This document shows, piece by piece, positions 54,439 through 63,201 of a DNA stretch of 64,000 nucleotides. This DNA is from Acidobacterium sp. Lineage in GTDB: Bacteria > Acidobacteriota > Vicinamibacteria > Vicinamibacterales > UBA2999. The stretch's first letter is position 1, and each line of letters starts with the position of its first letter. The DNA lies in assembly GCA_002737365.1 (NCBI GenBank), contig NSIL01000002.1, positions 1-64,000 of the forward strand, written 5' to 3'. The translations under genes and the position numbers were made by a program. The notes below the pieces were generated by a model. The model was not told where the DNA came from and did no database searches. It saw only the letters and a list, made by a program, of their open reading frames with translations.

Positions 54439-55613
54439 GAGGGTAGGCCGCCATCGCGGTTGGCGGCAAACGGCAGGGTAATCATGACCAGCAGCAGCAT
54501 CAGGAACTCGGAGTCGCCGAAGTTGTACTCCGTGAGGCCGGCGGCGAGCATGGCGGCCATGGCGCCCAGTCCAGCGGCAGCCAGACCCTTGTTCCTCGAG
54601 TGACGCAACAGCTTGAACAGGCCCAGTGAGGCGGAGCCGAGGAACCAGAACCACGCGCCCAGCGCCGGCAGGCCACGTTCCGCGGCGATCTGCATCGGCA
54701 CGTTGTGCAAATGAGGATTGGTCGGCTTCACGGCATCGGCTACGCGGTAGTACGGATAGATGCGTTCGATCTGATCCGGGCCCACGCCCATCAGCGGATA
54801 GTCCTTGACGATGGCGACGCCGGCCTCGAGCATGGCGACCCGGTCGCGGCTCGTCAGGTCGTTGCGATCGAAGATCGAATAGACGCGATCGGTCAGGGCC
54901 TGCGGCGCCAGCAAAATGCCGCCGCCGACGACCACCGGGATCAGCGCCAGCAGCCGGAAGTCCTTGCTGAGGAACAAGACCGCCACGCCCACGGCAACCC
55001 CGACCCAGGCGCCACGCGTCAGCGTGAGGCTCAAAGCAACGAGCAAGGCCGGCATGATGAAGGCCGACCACAGACGGCCCGACGGGCCATAAAGAAGTCT
55101 CGCCGTCGCTGCACACACCACCATCATCAGCGTGCCGGAGTACGTCATCCAGTGCGACAGGGTGCCTTGCGGCCGGCGGCCCAGGCCGTCGAAGTTCAAC
55201 ACGCCGTATTGGACAATGCCGACCAGGGCGCTGGCCGCACCGATCGTCAGAATGATGCTGAGCACCGAGTTGGCGCGCGCGCCGCGGGCCAGGTCATAGG
55301 TCACCGGCACCAGCATCAAGAGCACCAGTTGCTTGCAGTCGGTGAAGCTGACCTTGGGATCGAGCGAGAAGCCGGCCGAGGCGAGCGTCAGCGCCGCGTA
55401 GGTCACCAGCGGCCAGAAAAAGGGCGGCGCCTGCAGCCGCTCGCTGCGCAAGATGTGCGACACGAGCCACGTCAGCACGGCCACGGTCAGCAGGATCTGC
55501 GCCGCGGCGATTGACAGCTGCATGGTCGCGACAATGCCGACCAGCGCGAACCAGCCGATCTGTTCGAGTCGATCGCGCGGAGGCATGCCGGCGGTGAAAG
55601 ACAGTGTGGTCAC
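54435..55613 (-). CDS. O-antigen-ligase/polymerase-like membrane protein
   Basis: A 392-residue polytopic protein with about 10-12 membrane segments. The Wzy_C/WaaL pattern is seen in SLTLTRGAWVGVAVGVAVLF, the large periplasmic loop (about 270-330) with DYPLMGVGPDQIERIYPYY, and NPHLHNVPMQIAAERGLPAL carrying the conserved His. It would join O-polysaccharide to lipid A-core or polymerise a surface glycan. The track start is inside the upstream gene; a GTG at 55613 overlapping its stop (GTGA) is used. It lies between a glycosyltransferase and the heptose kinase in one operon. Confidence 0.87.
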   Translation of the reverse strand: MTTLSFTAGMPPRDRLEQIGWFALVGIVATMQLSIAAAQILLTVAVLTWLVSHILRSERLQAPPFFWPLVTYAALTLASAGFSLDPKVSFTDCKQLVLLMLVPVTYDLARGARANSVLSIILTIGAASALVGIVQYGVLNFDGLGRRPQGTLSHWMTYSGTLMMVVCAATARLLYGPSGRLWSAFIMPALLVALSLTLTRGAWVGVAVGVAVLFLSKDFRLLALIPVVVGGGILLAPQALTDRVYSIFDRNDLTSRDRVAMLEAGVAIVKDYPLMGVGPDQIERIYPYYRVADAVKPTNPHLHNVPMQIAAERGLPALGAWFWFLGSASLGLFKLLRHSRNKGLAAAGLGAMAAMLAAGLTEYNFGDSEFLMLLLVMITLPFAANRDGGLPS

Positions 55614-56677
55614 GGTTGTGTTGCGAGCAGCGTTCGCGCTGCGTCCAGCACCATGGTAGGCGAAATTGCGGTCAGGCAGCGAAAGTCGCCGGGCACGCAG
55701 TGCCGTTGGTGGCAGGGCCGGCAGGGCAGTGGCCCCGCGTCCACCCCGATGCTGGCGATCGCGGCGGCGCGCCACGGCAGCGACCGTTCCGGCAGGGTCG
55801 GGCCAAACAGCGCCACGACCGGCGTGGCGGTTGTCGCGGCGATGTGCAACGGTCCGCTGTCGCCGCCAATGTACAGGGCGGCGCGGCCAACCAGCGCGCG
55901 CAACTCCGACAGGTCGAATTCACCGGTCCGAAGGATGCGGTCGGCGGCCGGACCTGCGATGGCGCGCGCCTGGGCCGCGACCGACCGAGCCGCTTCGGCC
56001 TCCGAGGGTCCCGAGGTGATGATGATGCGGCGGGCGTGCTCGGTGAGGGCCAGTTGCGCCGCGACCGTCGCGAACGACGCGGTGGGCCAGCGACGGAACG
56101 GATTGCCGGCGCTGACATGCAGCACGATGATCGCCGCCGAGTCGGGGACCCCGGCGGCGGCTAATCGGGCGGTGACCCCGGCTGCCGCCACCGGGTCGAT
56201 CGGCATCACGACTGGATCCGTGGCGCCGGTCGGCGGCTCGATGCCGAGCGGTGCGATCAAGTCCCACTGATTCAGCACCGAATGGCGGGGCGGCACCAGC
56301 GATCGCGACCACGGCACACGTGTGGTGTAGCTCAATTGCCGTCCCGGCAGCGCGTAGCCGATGCGCTGACGCGCCCCGCTGGCCCAGGTCAGAAAGCCGC
56401 TGCGCGGACCGCCATGAAAGTCGATCACCAGGTCGTAGCGCTCGGCCCTGAGGCGCCCGGCCAGCCGCAGGTCATAGCGCAGGCGCGCCAGGCCGCGCGG
56501 CCGCGCCACCACCATGACCTCATTGAGGCCGGGATGGTGACGAACCACCGGCGCGGCCGGTGCTTCGACGAGATAGGTGATGTGGGCAGTCGGAAAGCGG
56601 CGGCGCACGGCGCCGATCGCTGGTGTGGTGAACACCACATCGCCGATCAGCCGCAGCCGAATCAGGAGGATCTTCAG
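55610..56677 (-). CDS. LPS heptosyltransferase-like glycosyltransferase (family 9)
   Basis: About 355 residues of the GT-B GT9 family. N-terminal KILLIRLRLIGDVVFTTPAI is the typical opening, with YDLVIDFHGGPRSGFLTW, then the donor-binding half VLHVSAGNPFRRWP, FDLSELRALVGRAALYIGGD, in short ALYIGGDSGPLHIAATTATP, and VALFGPTLPE. It probably adds heptose or a related sugar to LPS core. No ATG, GTG or TTG is near the family start; a CTG at 56677 overlapping the Trm112-like stop (CTGA) fits best. Cysteine-rich PCRPCHQRHCVPGDFRC near the end is usual for some members. Confidence 0.88.
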   Translation of the reverse strand: MKILLIRLRLIGDVVFTTPAIGAVRRRFPTAHITYLVEAPAAPVVRHHPGLNEVMVVARPRGLARLRYDLRLAGRLRAERYDLVIDFHGGPRSGFLTWASGARQRIGYALPGRQLSYTTRVPWSRSLVPPRHSVLNQWDLIAPLGIEPPTGATDPVVMPIDPVAAAGVTARLAAAGVPDSAAIIVLHVSAGNPFRRWPTASFATVAAQLALTEHARRIIITSGPSEAEAARSVAAQARAIAGPAADRILRTGEFDLSELRALVGRAALYIGGDSGPLHIAATTATPVVALFGPTLPERSLPWRAAAIASIGVDAGPLPCRPCHQRHCVPGDFRCLTAISPTMVLDAARTLLATQP

Positions 56678-56844
56678 GGCTCGACCGTCGCCTCGTCGAT
56701 CAGCATGACCGGGATGTCGTCCTTGATCGGATAGACGCGGTGACAGGCGCCGCACTTGAGCGCGGTGCCATCCTTCACCAGCGTGACGGGAGTCTTGCAC
56801 GCGGGGCACGCGAGGATTTCGAGCAACTCGGTATCGACGGGCAT
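56674..56844 (-). CDS. Trm112/YcaR-family small zinc-ribbon-like protein
   Basis: A 56-residue protein too short for the ORF track. It reads PVDTELLEILACPACKTPVTLVK, in short LLEILACPACKTPV, then LKCGACHRVYPIKDDIPVML, the full Trm112/YcaR pattern with CPAC and CGAC pairs. In bacteria it is often found beside LPS genes (lpxK-ycaR-kdsB) and in eukaryotes it activates methyltransferases. It leads the minus-strand envelope operon and overlaps the glycosyltransferase start. Confidence 0.88.
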   Translation of the reverse strand: MPVDTELLEILACPACKTPVTLVKDGTALKCGACHRVYPIKDDIPVMLIDEATVEP

Positions 56845-56889
56845 GGGCCGATCTTAACACCGAGGGTCGCGCGAGGGGGTTCTGCGGGG

Positions 56890-56895
56890 TAAGAT
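56890..56895 (+). promoter_or_regulatory. -10 box TAAGAT, leaderless start
   Basis: TAAGAT ends exactly 6 nt before the ATG at 56902, with no ribosome site. Same geometry as at 11523, 49695 and 52278. Confidence 0.6.
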
Positions 56896-56901
56896 CGCGC
56901 C

Positions 56902-58854
56902 ATGCGTGTGCTTCGCTTGGTCTTTGTCGCACTGGTGGTGGCCGGCCCGGCGTTCGGACAGACCGCCGCCCCGGTCGACCCGAAGGCGCAGGCGTTCTTC
57001 GAATTCCTGATGGCGCGCCGCCTTGAAGCGACCGGTGACGCGACCGGGGCGATAGCCGCGCTGCAGCGCGCCCAGCAGCTTGACCCCGGCTCGGCCGGCA
57101 TCGCCGCGGAAATGGCCGGCGCCTACGCGCGGCAGGAACAGAACCTGTCGGCCATTCTCCAGGCCGACAAGGCCCTGGCGATTGATGCCAACAACGAAGA
57201 GGCGCACAACGTGCTCGCCCAGATCTACGCGGCGTGGTCCGAGGGTGGCGCCGGACTGCCGGCCGGAGAGACCGCGGCGGGCGCGCGGCTGAAGGCGATT
57301 GGGCACCTCACGGCCATCCAGAAGTCGCCGCTGATGGCGGTCGATCCCAATCTGCAGATGACGTTGGGACGGCTGCAGTTGCGCGCGGGTCGCACCGCCG
57401 AGGCCGTGCCGATTCTCGAACGGGTCGCCACGCAGGCTCCCTGGGCAGCCGAGCCGCTGGTGCTGCTGTCTGAGGCATACATGGCCGGCGGCAAGCTCGA
57501 TCAGGCTGAGGAAGCCCTGATTGGCGCCGCGCAGATCAACCCGCGATACTGGGCGCAACTCGGCCAGTTCTACGAGCGCGGCAACCAGTGGGATGACGCG
57601 GCCGCCGCCTATGAACAGGCGCTCAAGGGCATGCGCCAGCCGAGTCGTGACGTGCAGGTGCGTCTCGCGACCGCGCTGCTGAACACCGATGACGGCGCGC
57701 CCCGTGCCCGGGTCGTGCTCGGCGAGCTGTTGCAGGCGAGTCCCGGCGACGCCCGCGTCCTCTACCTGCTGTCGAATGCCGAACGCGCCGACGGTGACCT
57801 GAAGGCCGCGGAAAGCACCGCGCGCAAGATCACGGCCGCGGACCCTGCCAGCGTCACCGGCCTCTACGCGCTGGTGCAGATCCTGTTCGAGCGCTACGAG
57901 TTCAAGCAAATCGTGGACGTCGTGGCGCCATTCGCCAAGGACCCCGTAGCCCGGTCGAAGGGTCGCGAGAACGAAGGCGCCGCCGTCCTGGTGCAGTTGG
58001 GCATCGCGCAGCAGCAACTGGCGCAGTGGGACGCCTCGATTGCCGCGTTCACCTCGGCCAAGTCCCTCACGCCGCGCGACCCCGAGATCGACGCCTACCT
58101 CGTGCAGGCTCACCTCGCAGCGCGTCGTTTCGACCGCGCCGAAGCCCTGGCCGGCGAGAACCTCGCGAAGAATCCGAATCAACCGCGCATGACCCGCTTG
58201 CGAGCGCAGGCCCTGTCCAAAAGCGGCAAGCCCGCCGAGGCGTTGCAGTTGATGGAGGCGGGCGCCGCCAGGAATCCGACCAGCCGCGAATATGTGGTCG
58301 GCCTCGCCGATCTGTATGTGGACCAGAAGCGGGCCGACGATGCGGTGCGCACGCTGGAGCAGGCGCGCAAGACCTTTGGCGACGATGCAGTGCTGACCAT
58401 GCGCATGGCGACCGCCTATGAAGTGGGCGGCAAGCTGGTCGAGGCCGAGCGGGAATTGCGGCGTTTGATGGCCGATGACCCGCTGAACGCCAACGCGCTC
58501 AACTCGTTGAGCTACCTGCTGGCCGACCGTGGCACCCGGCTCCCTGAAGCCGTGGAGTTGGCGCAGCGTGCCGTGAAGATCGAGCCCGACAACCCGTCGT
58601 ATCTCGACACGCTCGGATGGGCACTGCTCAAGCAGGGGAAGGCCGATGAAGCGGACGTGCCGCTCAGCCGGGCCGCCGCTGTGCTGACCGCTAACTCGGT
58701 TATTCAGGATCACCACGGCGACGTGCTCGCGCGGCGCGGCCGCCACGCCGAGGCGGTGGCCGCCTGGCAGCGCGCGCTGGCCGGTGACGGCGAACAGCTC
58801 GATCGCGCCGCGATCGAGAAGAAGATCAAGGCCGCTCGCGCCAAGACAAGATGA
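56902..58854 (+). CDS. Exported tetratricopeptide-repeat protein
   Basis: A 650-residue protein with a signal peptide (RVLRLVFVALVVAGPAFGQ). The rest is almost entirely TPR-type helical repeats: GAIAALQRAQQLDPGSAGIA, NEEAHNVLAQIYAAW, QAEEALIGAAQINPRYWAQL and near the end EAVELAQRAVKIEPDNPSYL. It is likely a periplasmic or outer-membrane scaffold. Its stop overlaps the LolB-like lipoprotein start (ATGA), so the two are coupled and may work in the same envelope process. Confidence 0.88.
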   Translation: MRVLRLVFVALVVAGPAFGQTAAPVDPKAQAFFEFLMARRLEATGDATGAIAALQRAQQLDPGSAGIAAEMAGAYARQEQNLSAILQADKALAIDANNEEAHNVLAQIYAAWSEGGAGLPAGETAAGARLKAIGHLTAIQKSPLMAVDPNLQMTLGRLQLRAGRTAEAVPILERVATQAPWAAEPLVLLSEAYMAGGKLDQAEEALIGAAQINPRYWAQLGQFYERGNQWDDAAAAYEQALKGMRQPSRDVQVRLATALLNTDDGAPRARVVLGELLQASPGDARVLYLLSNAERADGDLKAAESTARKITAADPASVTGLYALVQILFERYEFKQIVDVVAPFAKDPVARSKGRENEGAAVLVQLGIAQQQLAQWDASIAAFTSAKSLTPRDPEIDAYLVQAHLAARRFDRAEALAGENLAKNPNQPRMTRLRAQALSKSGKPAEALQLMEAGAARNPTSREYVVGLADLYVDQKRADDAVRTLEQARKTFGDDAVLTMRMATAYEVGGKLVEAERELRRLMADDPLNANALNSLSYLLADRGTRLPEAVELAQRAVKIEPDNPSYLDTLGWALLKQGKADEADVPLSRAAAVLTANSVIQDHHGDVLARRGRHAEAVAAWQRALAGDGEQLDRAAIEKKIKAARAKTR

Positions 58855-59639
58855 TCCGTGTCCTCGCCACCCTAGCGATTGCGCTCGCACTGTCGGCGTG
58901 TGCCGCGCGGACGCCGCCGCGCCCGACCGGGACCGCCGGCCCGGATCCATCGGCGACCGAGGCGTTCATTAGCGCGACCACCGCCTGCCGCGGCTTTCGC
59001 TCGCTGACCGGTGAGCTGTCGCTATCGGGCCGCGCCGCCGGCGAACGTATTCGCGGCCGGGTGATTGCCGGCCTCGAGGCGGGTGGGTCGGTGCGTCTCG
59101 AAGGTGTCGCGCCGTTCGGTCCGCCTGTCTTCATCCTTGCAGGCAAGGCCGAGAAAGCGACCTTGCTGTTGCCGCGCGAGCATCGCGTGCTGAAGGACAC
59201 CGCGGTCGCGGCCGTGCTTGAGCGACTGACCGGCCTGGCGTTGGGCGCCGATGACCTGCGATTGATGGTGTCCGGGTGTCTCGCCGATCACGCCGCGCCA
59301 GCCGAAGGACGGCAGTGGCCGGGTGGCTGGCAGGCGGTGACGCTCGGGCCTGACCGCGTGGCGTACCTACGGCTTCAACAGCGCCGTCCCGTTGTCGTCG
59401 CGGCCGATTACGGTCCGTGGCGGGTCGATTACTCGGAGCACCGGAGCGGCTATCCGCGGGTTGTTCGCGTCCGCCGGACTGGCGATGCCACCACTGATGT
59501 CACGGCCCGGGTCGGCGAGCTTGAGGTGAACACCACCATCAATCCGCTGGCGTTTACGCTTGACGTACCATTGGCCGCCGACCCGATGACCCTCGACGAG
59601 TTGCGATCGGTCGCGCCGCTCGTCCCCAAGGAACCCTGA
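58851..59639 (+). CDS. LolB-like outer-membrane lipoprotein
   Basis: A 262-residue protein with a clear lipobox (ATLAIALALSACAAR). The body, with GELSLSGRAAGERIRGRVIA, RLEGVAPFGPPVFILAG and the late INPLAFTLDVPLAADPMTLD, suggests a half-barrel lipid-binding fold as in LolB. Position supports this: lolB-ispE-prs is a widespread gene order. Sequence similarity to proteobacterial LolB is weak, so LolB-like is used. It starts in the TPR gene stop (ATGA) and ends in the ispE start (TGATG). Confidence 0.65.
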   Translation: MIRVLATLAIALALSACAARTPPRPTGTAGPDPSATEAFISATTACRGFRSLTGELSLSGRAAGERIRGRVIAGLEAGGSVRLEGVAPFGPPVFILAGKAEKATLLLPREHRVLKDTAVAAVLERLTGLALGADDLRLMVSGCLADHAAPAEGRQWPGGWQAVTLGPDRVAYLRLQQRRPVVVAADYGPWRVDYSEHRSGYPRVVRVRRTGDATTDVTARVGELEVNTTINPLAFTLDVPLAADPMTLDELRSVAPLVPKEP

Positions 59640-60544
59640 TGCCGTCTGTCAGCCTGCCGGCCTTCGCGAAGATCAATCTCGACTTGCGGATCCTGGGCAC
59701 CCGCCCCGACGGCTATCACGACCTGCGCACCATTTTTCAGAGCCTCGCGCTGTTCGACCAGGTGACGGTGACGCGGCGTCGCGGGCCGTTCGAGATCATC
59801 TGCGATCAGGAAGACATTCCGACCAACCGCCGCAACCTGGTGTGGCAGGCCGCGTCGCTGCTGCACCGGGTCTCGACCGGCAAGACCAGCGCGTTGCAGG
59901 GCATCTCGATCGATCTGCGCAAGCGCATCCCGAGCGAAGCGGGATTGGGCGGCGGCAGCGCCGATGCCGCCATGACCTTGCTGGCGTTGAACCAGTTGTG
60001 GAAGCTGGATCTGGACCTGGCCACGCTCACCCGGATTGGCGCGCGGCTGGGCGCCGACGTGCCGTATTTCCTGGTGGGCGGCACCTCGCTCGGGCTGGGG
60101 CGCGGCGACGACATCTATCCGCTCGCCGACCTGCCGACCGTCCACGTCGTCATTTTGCGCCCAGGCTTCGGGGTATCGACGGCGGATGCGTACCAGTGGT
60201 TCGACGAAGAAACCCGCCGAACGCGTGAGCCAGCGCCCCGCCAGTGTCCGGCCGGGTGGCCCAGGTGGGTCGCGACCTTGCGCAACGACCTCGAGGCGCC
60301 GGTCGTCCGCCATCATCCTGCAATTGCACGGATTCGCCAGTCTTTGCTCGACGCCGGGGCCAATTTTGCCGCCATGTCGGGGTCTGGTTCGGCGGTGTTT
60401 GGCCTGTTCGAACGGGCCGAAGCGGCGCGCCGCGCGGCCAACGACCTGGCCCGGCCGGGTTGGCTGTCGCTCCACACCCGGACGATGGCGCGCCGGGAAT
60501 ACGCTCGCCGGGTTGCCGCCGGCCTCAAAACTCGGATACGATAA
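59639..60544 (+). CDS. ispE: 4-diphosphocytidyl-2-C-methyl-D-erythritol kinase
   Basis: A 301-residue GHMP kinase of the MEP isoprenoid pathway. Motifs: PAFAKINLDLRILGTRPDGYHDL, RIPSEAGLGGGSADAAMTLLALN (ATP loop), GADVPYFLVGGTSLGLGRGD and AAMSGSGSAVFGLFE. The length is normal. It starts within the lolB-like stop codon, and tRNA-Gln follows 18 nt after its end. Confidence 0.95.
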   Translation: MPSVSLPAFAKINLDLRILGTRPDGYHDLRTIFQSLALFDQVTVTRRRGPFEIICDQEDIPTNRRNLVWQAASLLHRVSTGKTSALQGISIDLRKRIPSEAGLGGGSADAAMTLLALNQLWKLDLDLATLTRIGARLGADVPYFLVGGTSLGLGRGDDIYPLADLPTVHVVILRPGFGVSTADAYQWFDEETRRTREPAPRQCPAGWPRWVATLRNDLEAPVVRHHPAIARIRQSLLDAGANFAAMSGSGSAVFGLFERAEAARRAANDLARPGWLSLHTRTMARREYARRVAAGLKTRIR

Positions 60545-60562
60545 CGGTTTGCCCCTGGGTGT

Positions 60563-60637
60563 TGGGGCGTGGCCAAGCGGTAAGGCGCCGGCCTTTGGAG
60601 CCGGTATTCGAAGGTTCGAATCCTTCCGCCCCAACCA
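60563..60637 (+). tRNA. tRNA-Gln (UUG)
   Basis: A 75-nt cloverleaf with encoded CCA. Acceptor stem TGGGGCG/CGCCCCA, anticodon stem CCGGC/GCCGG around the loop CTTTGGA (anticodon TTG), and T-arm GAAGG-TTCGAAT-CCTTC. Discriminator A634 is followed by CCA at 60635-60637. The position between ispE and prs is seen in many bacteria. Confidence 0.97.
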
Positions 60638-60647
60638 ACTTTGTTCG

Positions 60648-60666
60648 GTCCCGCCTCAGGCGGGAC
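60648..60666. terminator. GTCCCGCC-TCA-GGCGGGAC hairpin
   Basis: A perfect 8-bp stem 11 nt after the tRNA CCA and 10 nt before the prs ATG. It may separate the tRNA from prs mRNA or be a tRNA 3' processing guide. It resembles the other TCAG-centred intergenic hairpins. No T-run. Confidence 0.5.
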
Positions 60667-60675
60667 GATCTTGAT

Positions 60676-61629
60676 ATGCGACCAACCGGTTTCGGAGATC
60701 TGAAAATCTTCTCAGGCAGCGCTCATCCGCAGCTTGCGGCTGAGATTGCCGAGTTCCTCGGGGTGGAACTCGGACAGGCACGCCTCCGCCGGTTTCCCGA
60801 CACCGAAGTCTCGTTCCAGATCGACGAAAACATTCGCGGCACCGACGTCTTCATCGTCCAGCCGACCTGCGCTCCGGTGGATCCCCACTTGATGGAGCTG
60901 ATGATCATGACCGACGCGTTCCGTCGCTCGTCGGCGGCGCGCATTACCGCGGTCATTCCGTATTACGGCTACGCCCGGCAAGACCGCAAGGACAAGCCGC
61001 GGGTGCCGATTTCTGCCAAGCTGGTCGCCAACGTGCTCACCGCCGCGGGCGTGAACCGCGTGCTGTGCATGGACCTGCACAAGGCGCAGATTCAGGCCTT
61101 CTTCGACCTGCCGGTGGATCACTTGTTCGCCGCGCCGGTGATCATTGATTACCTGTCGCGCCAGTCGTACGAGAAGCTGACTATCGTCGCGCCCGACGCC
61201 GGCGGCGCCGAGCGGGCTCGCGCCTACGCCAAGCGTCTCGACGCCGAACTGGCCGTGATCGACAAGCGCCGCAGCGAAGACGGCACCGCCGAGGTCATGA
61301 ACGTGATCGGCGCAGTGGCCGGCCGCACCTGCGTGATCGCCGACGACATCATCGACACCGCCGGCACCATCCAGAAGGCGGCCCAGGCGCTCAAGGACAA
61401 CGGCGCTGAGCGGGTGCTGGCCTGCGCGATTCACGGCGTCTTGTCCGGTCCGGCGATCGAGCGCATCGAAAAGTCGCCACTCGACAAGTTGCTGATCACC
61501 AACACGATTCCGCTGACCGCGGATCGTGCCAAGTGCCAGAAGATTATCGTGCTGTCGGTGGCCCGCCTGCTCGGCCAGGCTATTCGCAGCATTCATGAAG
61601 AAACTTCCGTTTCGTCATTGTTTGTGTAG
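60676..61629 (+). CDS. prs: Ribose-phosphate pyrophosphokinase
   Basis: A 317-residue PRPP synthase. Signatures: LKIFSGSAHPQLAAEIAEFL, RFPDTEVSFQIDENIRGTDV, VIPYYGYARQDRKDKPRVPI, MDLHKAQIQAFFDLPVDHL and the PRPP loop CVIADDIIDTAGTI. I start at the ATG at 60676; the track ORF from 60244 crosses the tRNA. Product feeds purine (purH is nearby), pyrimidine, His and Trp synthesis. Confidence 0.96.
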   Translation: MRPTGFGDLKIFSGSAHPQLAAEIAEFLGVELGQARLRRFPDTEVSFQIDENIRGTDVFIVQPTCAPVDPHLMELMIMTDAFRRSSAARITAVIPYYGYARQDRKDKPRVPISAKLVANVLTAAGVNRVLCMDLHKAQIQAFFDLPVDHLFAAPVIIDYLSRQSYEKLTIVAPDAGGAERARAYAKRLDAELAVIDKRRSEDGTAEVMNVIGAVAGRTCVIADDIIDTAGTIQKAAQALKDNGAERVLACAIHGVLSGPAIERIEKSPLDKLLITNTIPLTADRAKCQKIIVLSVARLLGQAIRSIHEETSVSSLFV

Positions 61630-61630
61630 T

Positions 61631-61651
61631 AACGAACCTTCAGGTTTGTCG
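61631..61651. repeat. CGAACC-TTCA-GGTTTG hairpin
   Basis: A 6-7 bp stem (one G-T pair) just after the prs stop, with the same CCTTCAG centre as the 11489 hairpin. It may be a terminator between prs and rplY. Confidence 0.5.
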
Positions 61652-61710
61652 ACGTTTAATCCGGTAAAGGGTGTAGGCTGCGGCCGAAGCCCGAGGAAGG
61701 TAGTCAGGTC

Positions 61711-62466
61711 ATGGAAGCAGTACTCGACGCAGTCAAGCGCAGCACCAAGGGCAAGAACGAAGCCCGTCGTCTTCGCGTCGCCGGGCAGATCCCGGCAGTG
61801 GTCTACGGCGCGCAGAAGGCCGGCGATGCCGCCGCACCCGAATCGGTCGCGGTTGATCCCAAGCCTTTCATGCGCATTCTGCACTCCAGCTCGGGTCTCA
61901 ATACCCTGATCACGCTCAAGATTGCCGGCGGTAACGCCGCCCGCGTCCTGGTGCGCAACGTGCAGCTGGATCCGGTGACCCAGCACCTGCTGCACGCCGA
62001 CTTCTTCCGCGTCAACATGGACAAGAAGATCACGGTAACCGTGCCGGTCACCCTGCGCGGCGAAGCCCGTGGCGTGAAGGTCGACGGCGGCGTGCTCGAC
62101 TTCGTCCACCGCGAGATCGAAGTCGAGGTGCTCCCGGCCGAGATTCCGAACTCGATCGAGATCGACGTGACCGATCTCGGCATCGGCGATGCCATCCACG
62201 TGCGCGACGTCGCGGCCAACGCGGCCTGGACGCCGGTCACCGATTCCGACCTCATGCTCGTCCATATCATCACCATCAAGGTCGCTGAAGAGACGCCTGC
62301 TGAAGGTGCCGCCGCGGCCCCGGCCGGTGGTGCCGCCGAACCCGAAGTGGCCAAGAAGGGCAAGACCGATAAGGACGGCGACGCCAAGGACGCCAAGGGC
62401 GGCGACAAGAAGGACGACGGCAAGAAAAAGGACGACGGCAAGAAGAAGGACGATAAGAAGAAGTAA
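61711..62466 (+). CDS. rplY: Ribosomal protein bL25 (CTC form) with Lys-rich tail
   Basis: A 251-residue long-form L25/CTC protein binding 5S rRNA. N-terminal domain: RSTKGKNEARRLRVAGQIPAVVYG; TL5-like C-terminal domain: VTVPVTLRGEARGVKVDGGV, in short LRGEARGVKVDGG, and LPAEIPNSIEIDVTDLGIGD. The last 50 residues are a low-complexity Lys/Asp/Gly tail containing [19 protein letters not shown]. That motif recurs in rpsR. The stop overlaps the pth start (TAATG). Confidence 0.94.
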   Translation: MEAVLDAVKRSTKGKNEARRLRVAGQIPAVVYGAQKAGDAAAPESVAVDPKPFMRILHSSSGLNTLITLKIAGGNAARVLVRNVQLDPVTQHLLHADFFRVNMDKKITVTVPVTLRGEARGVKVDGGVLDFVHREIEVEVLPAEIPNSIEIDVTDLGIGDAIHVRDVAANAAWTPVTDSDLMLVHIITIKVAEETPAEGAAAAPAGGAAEPEVAKKGKTDKDGDAKDAKGGDKKDDGKKKDDGKKKDDKKK

Positions 62467-63056
62467 TGAAGCTGGTCGTCGGTCTCGGCAATCCCGGTTC
62501 CGAGTACCGCGACACCCGTCACAACGTGGGCTTTCTCGTCGCCGACGAGATCGCCCGCCGCTGGCGGTTGTCGGATGCGTGGCGCGAGAAGTTCGAGGCG
62601 CTGCATGTTAGGACCACGGTGGGCGACCAGGCGGTGATCGTCGCCAAGCCGCTTACCTTCATGAACCTCAGCGGGCAGGCGGTGGCCGGGCTCGCGGCGT
62701 TTTACCAGATCGACCCGGCCGACGTGCTGGTGGTGACCGACGATGTGGCGCTGCCACTGGGGCGGTTGCGGGCGCGGCCTGACGGCGGCGCCGGCGGCCA
62801 TAACGGGCTGAAGTCGATCATCCAGCACCTCGGCACGCCGGCGTTTCCGCGGGTGCGGGTGGGGGTGGGACGCGGCGACGATCGCCGCGACCTCGCGGAT
62901 CACGTGCTCGGCCGGTTCGACGCCGGTGAGCGCGACACGGTTTCGGCGGCGGTGCTGCGCGCCGCCGATGCGTCGGAGAGATTTCTAACCGACGGAATTG
63001 AACGCGTGATGAGCGTGTTCAACGCAGCAGAGAAGCAAGACCCGGACCCTGCATAA
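62466..63056 (+). CDS. pth: Peptidyl-tRNA hydrolase
   Basis: A 196-residue enzyme releasing peptides from drop-off peptidyl-tRNA. Motifs: LVVGLGNPGSEYRDTRHNVG with the catalytic His, PLTFMNLSGQAV, VTDDVALPLGRLRARPDGGAGGHNGLKSI, in short GGAGGHNGLKSI, and RVRVGVGRG. It is coupled to rplY by a one-base overlap. Confidence 0.96.
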   Translation: MKLVVGLGNPGSEYRDTRHNVGFLVADEIARRWRLSDAWREKFEALHVRTTVGDQAVIVAKPLTFMNLSGQAVAGLAAFYQIDPADVLVVTDDVALPLGRLRARPDGGAGGHNGLKSIIQHLGTPAFPRVRVGVGRGDDRRDLADHVLGRFDAGERDTVSAAVLRAADASERFLTDGIERVMSVFNAAEKQDPDPA

Positions 63057-63099
63057 GGCAGACCGGTTCTCCTTGCCACTACGGTGGCCAGGCGAAGGT

Positions 63100-63133
63100 T
63101 GGTCGGGCGGGTAGGACTGGTCGGGCGGGTAGG
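63100..63133. repeat. Two tandem copies of TGGTCGGGCGGGTAGG
   Basis: The 16-nt unit recurs with an 18-nt period in the leader between pth and rpsF. The rest of this 145-nt gap has CCCCA(Y)CAGCCCC-type repeats and an AAGGAG ribosome site close to the rpsF ATG. It may hold a ribosomal-protein leader, but no clear fold was found. Confidence 0.5.
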
Positions 63134-63201
63134 GAGCATTCCCCACCTGTCTCACCAGCCCCATCAGCCCCACCGGCCCGAACCCGTCCACAAGGAGCAG
63201 T

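Noticed and set aside
53437-55116. 559-aa form of the heptose kinase in the ORF track
   Set aside because: The N-terminal 226 residues lie antiframe within the ligase gene; the family start is at the ATG at 54438 with an ATGA overlap.
60244-60675. N-terminal extension of prs in the ORF track (start 60244)
   Set aside because: It runs through ispE and the tRNA-Gln gene; the true start is the ATG at 60676.
61711-62466. Lys-rich rplY tail as a frameshift artefact
   Set aside because: The frame stays open with regular codons to a stop that overlaps pth by one base, so the tail is part of the gene.
63057-63201. Ribosomal-protein autoregulatory leader upstream of rpsF
   Set aside because: Only tandem GC-rich repeats are visible; I could not draw a convincing S6:S18-binding structure by eye.
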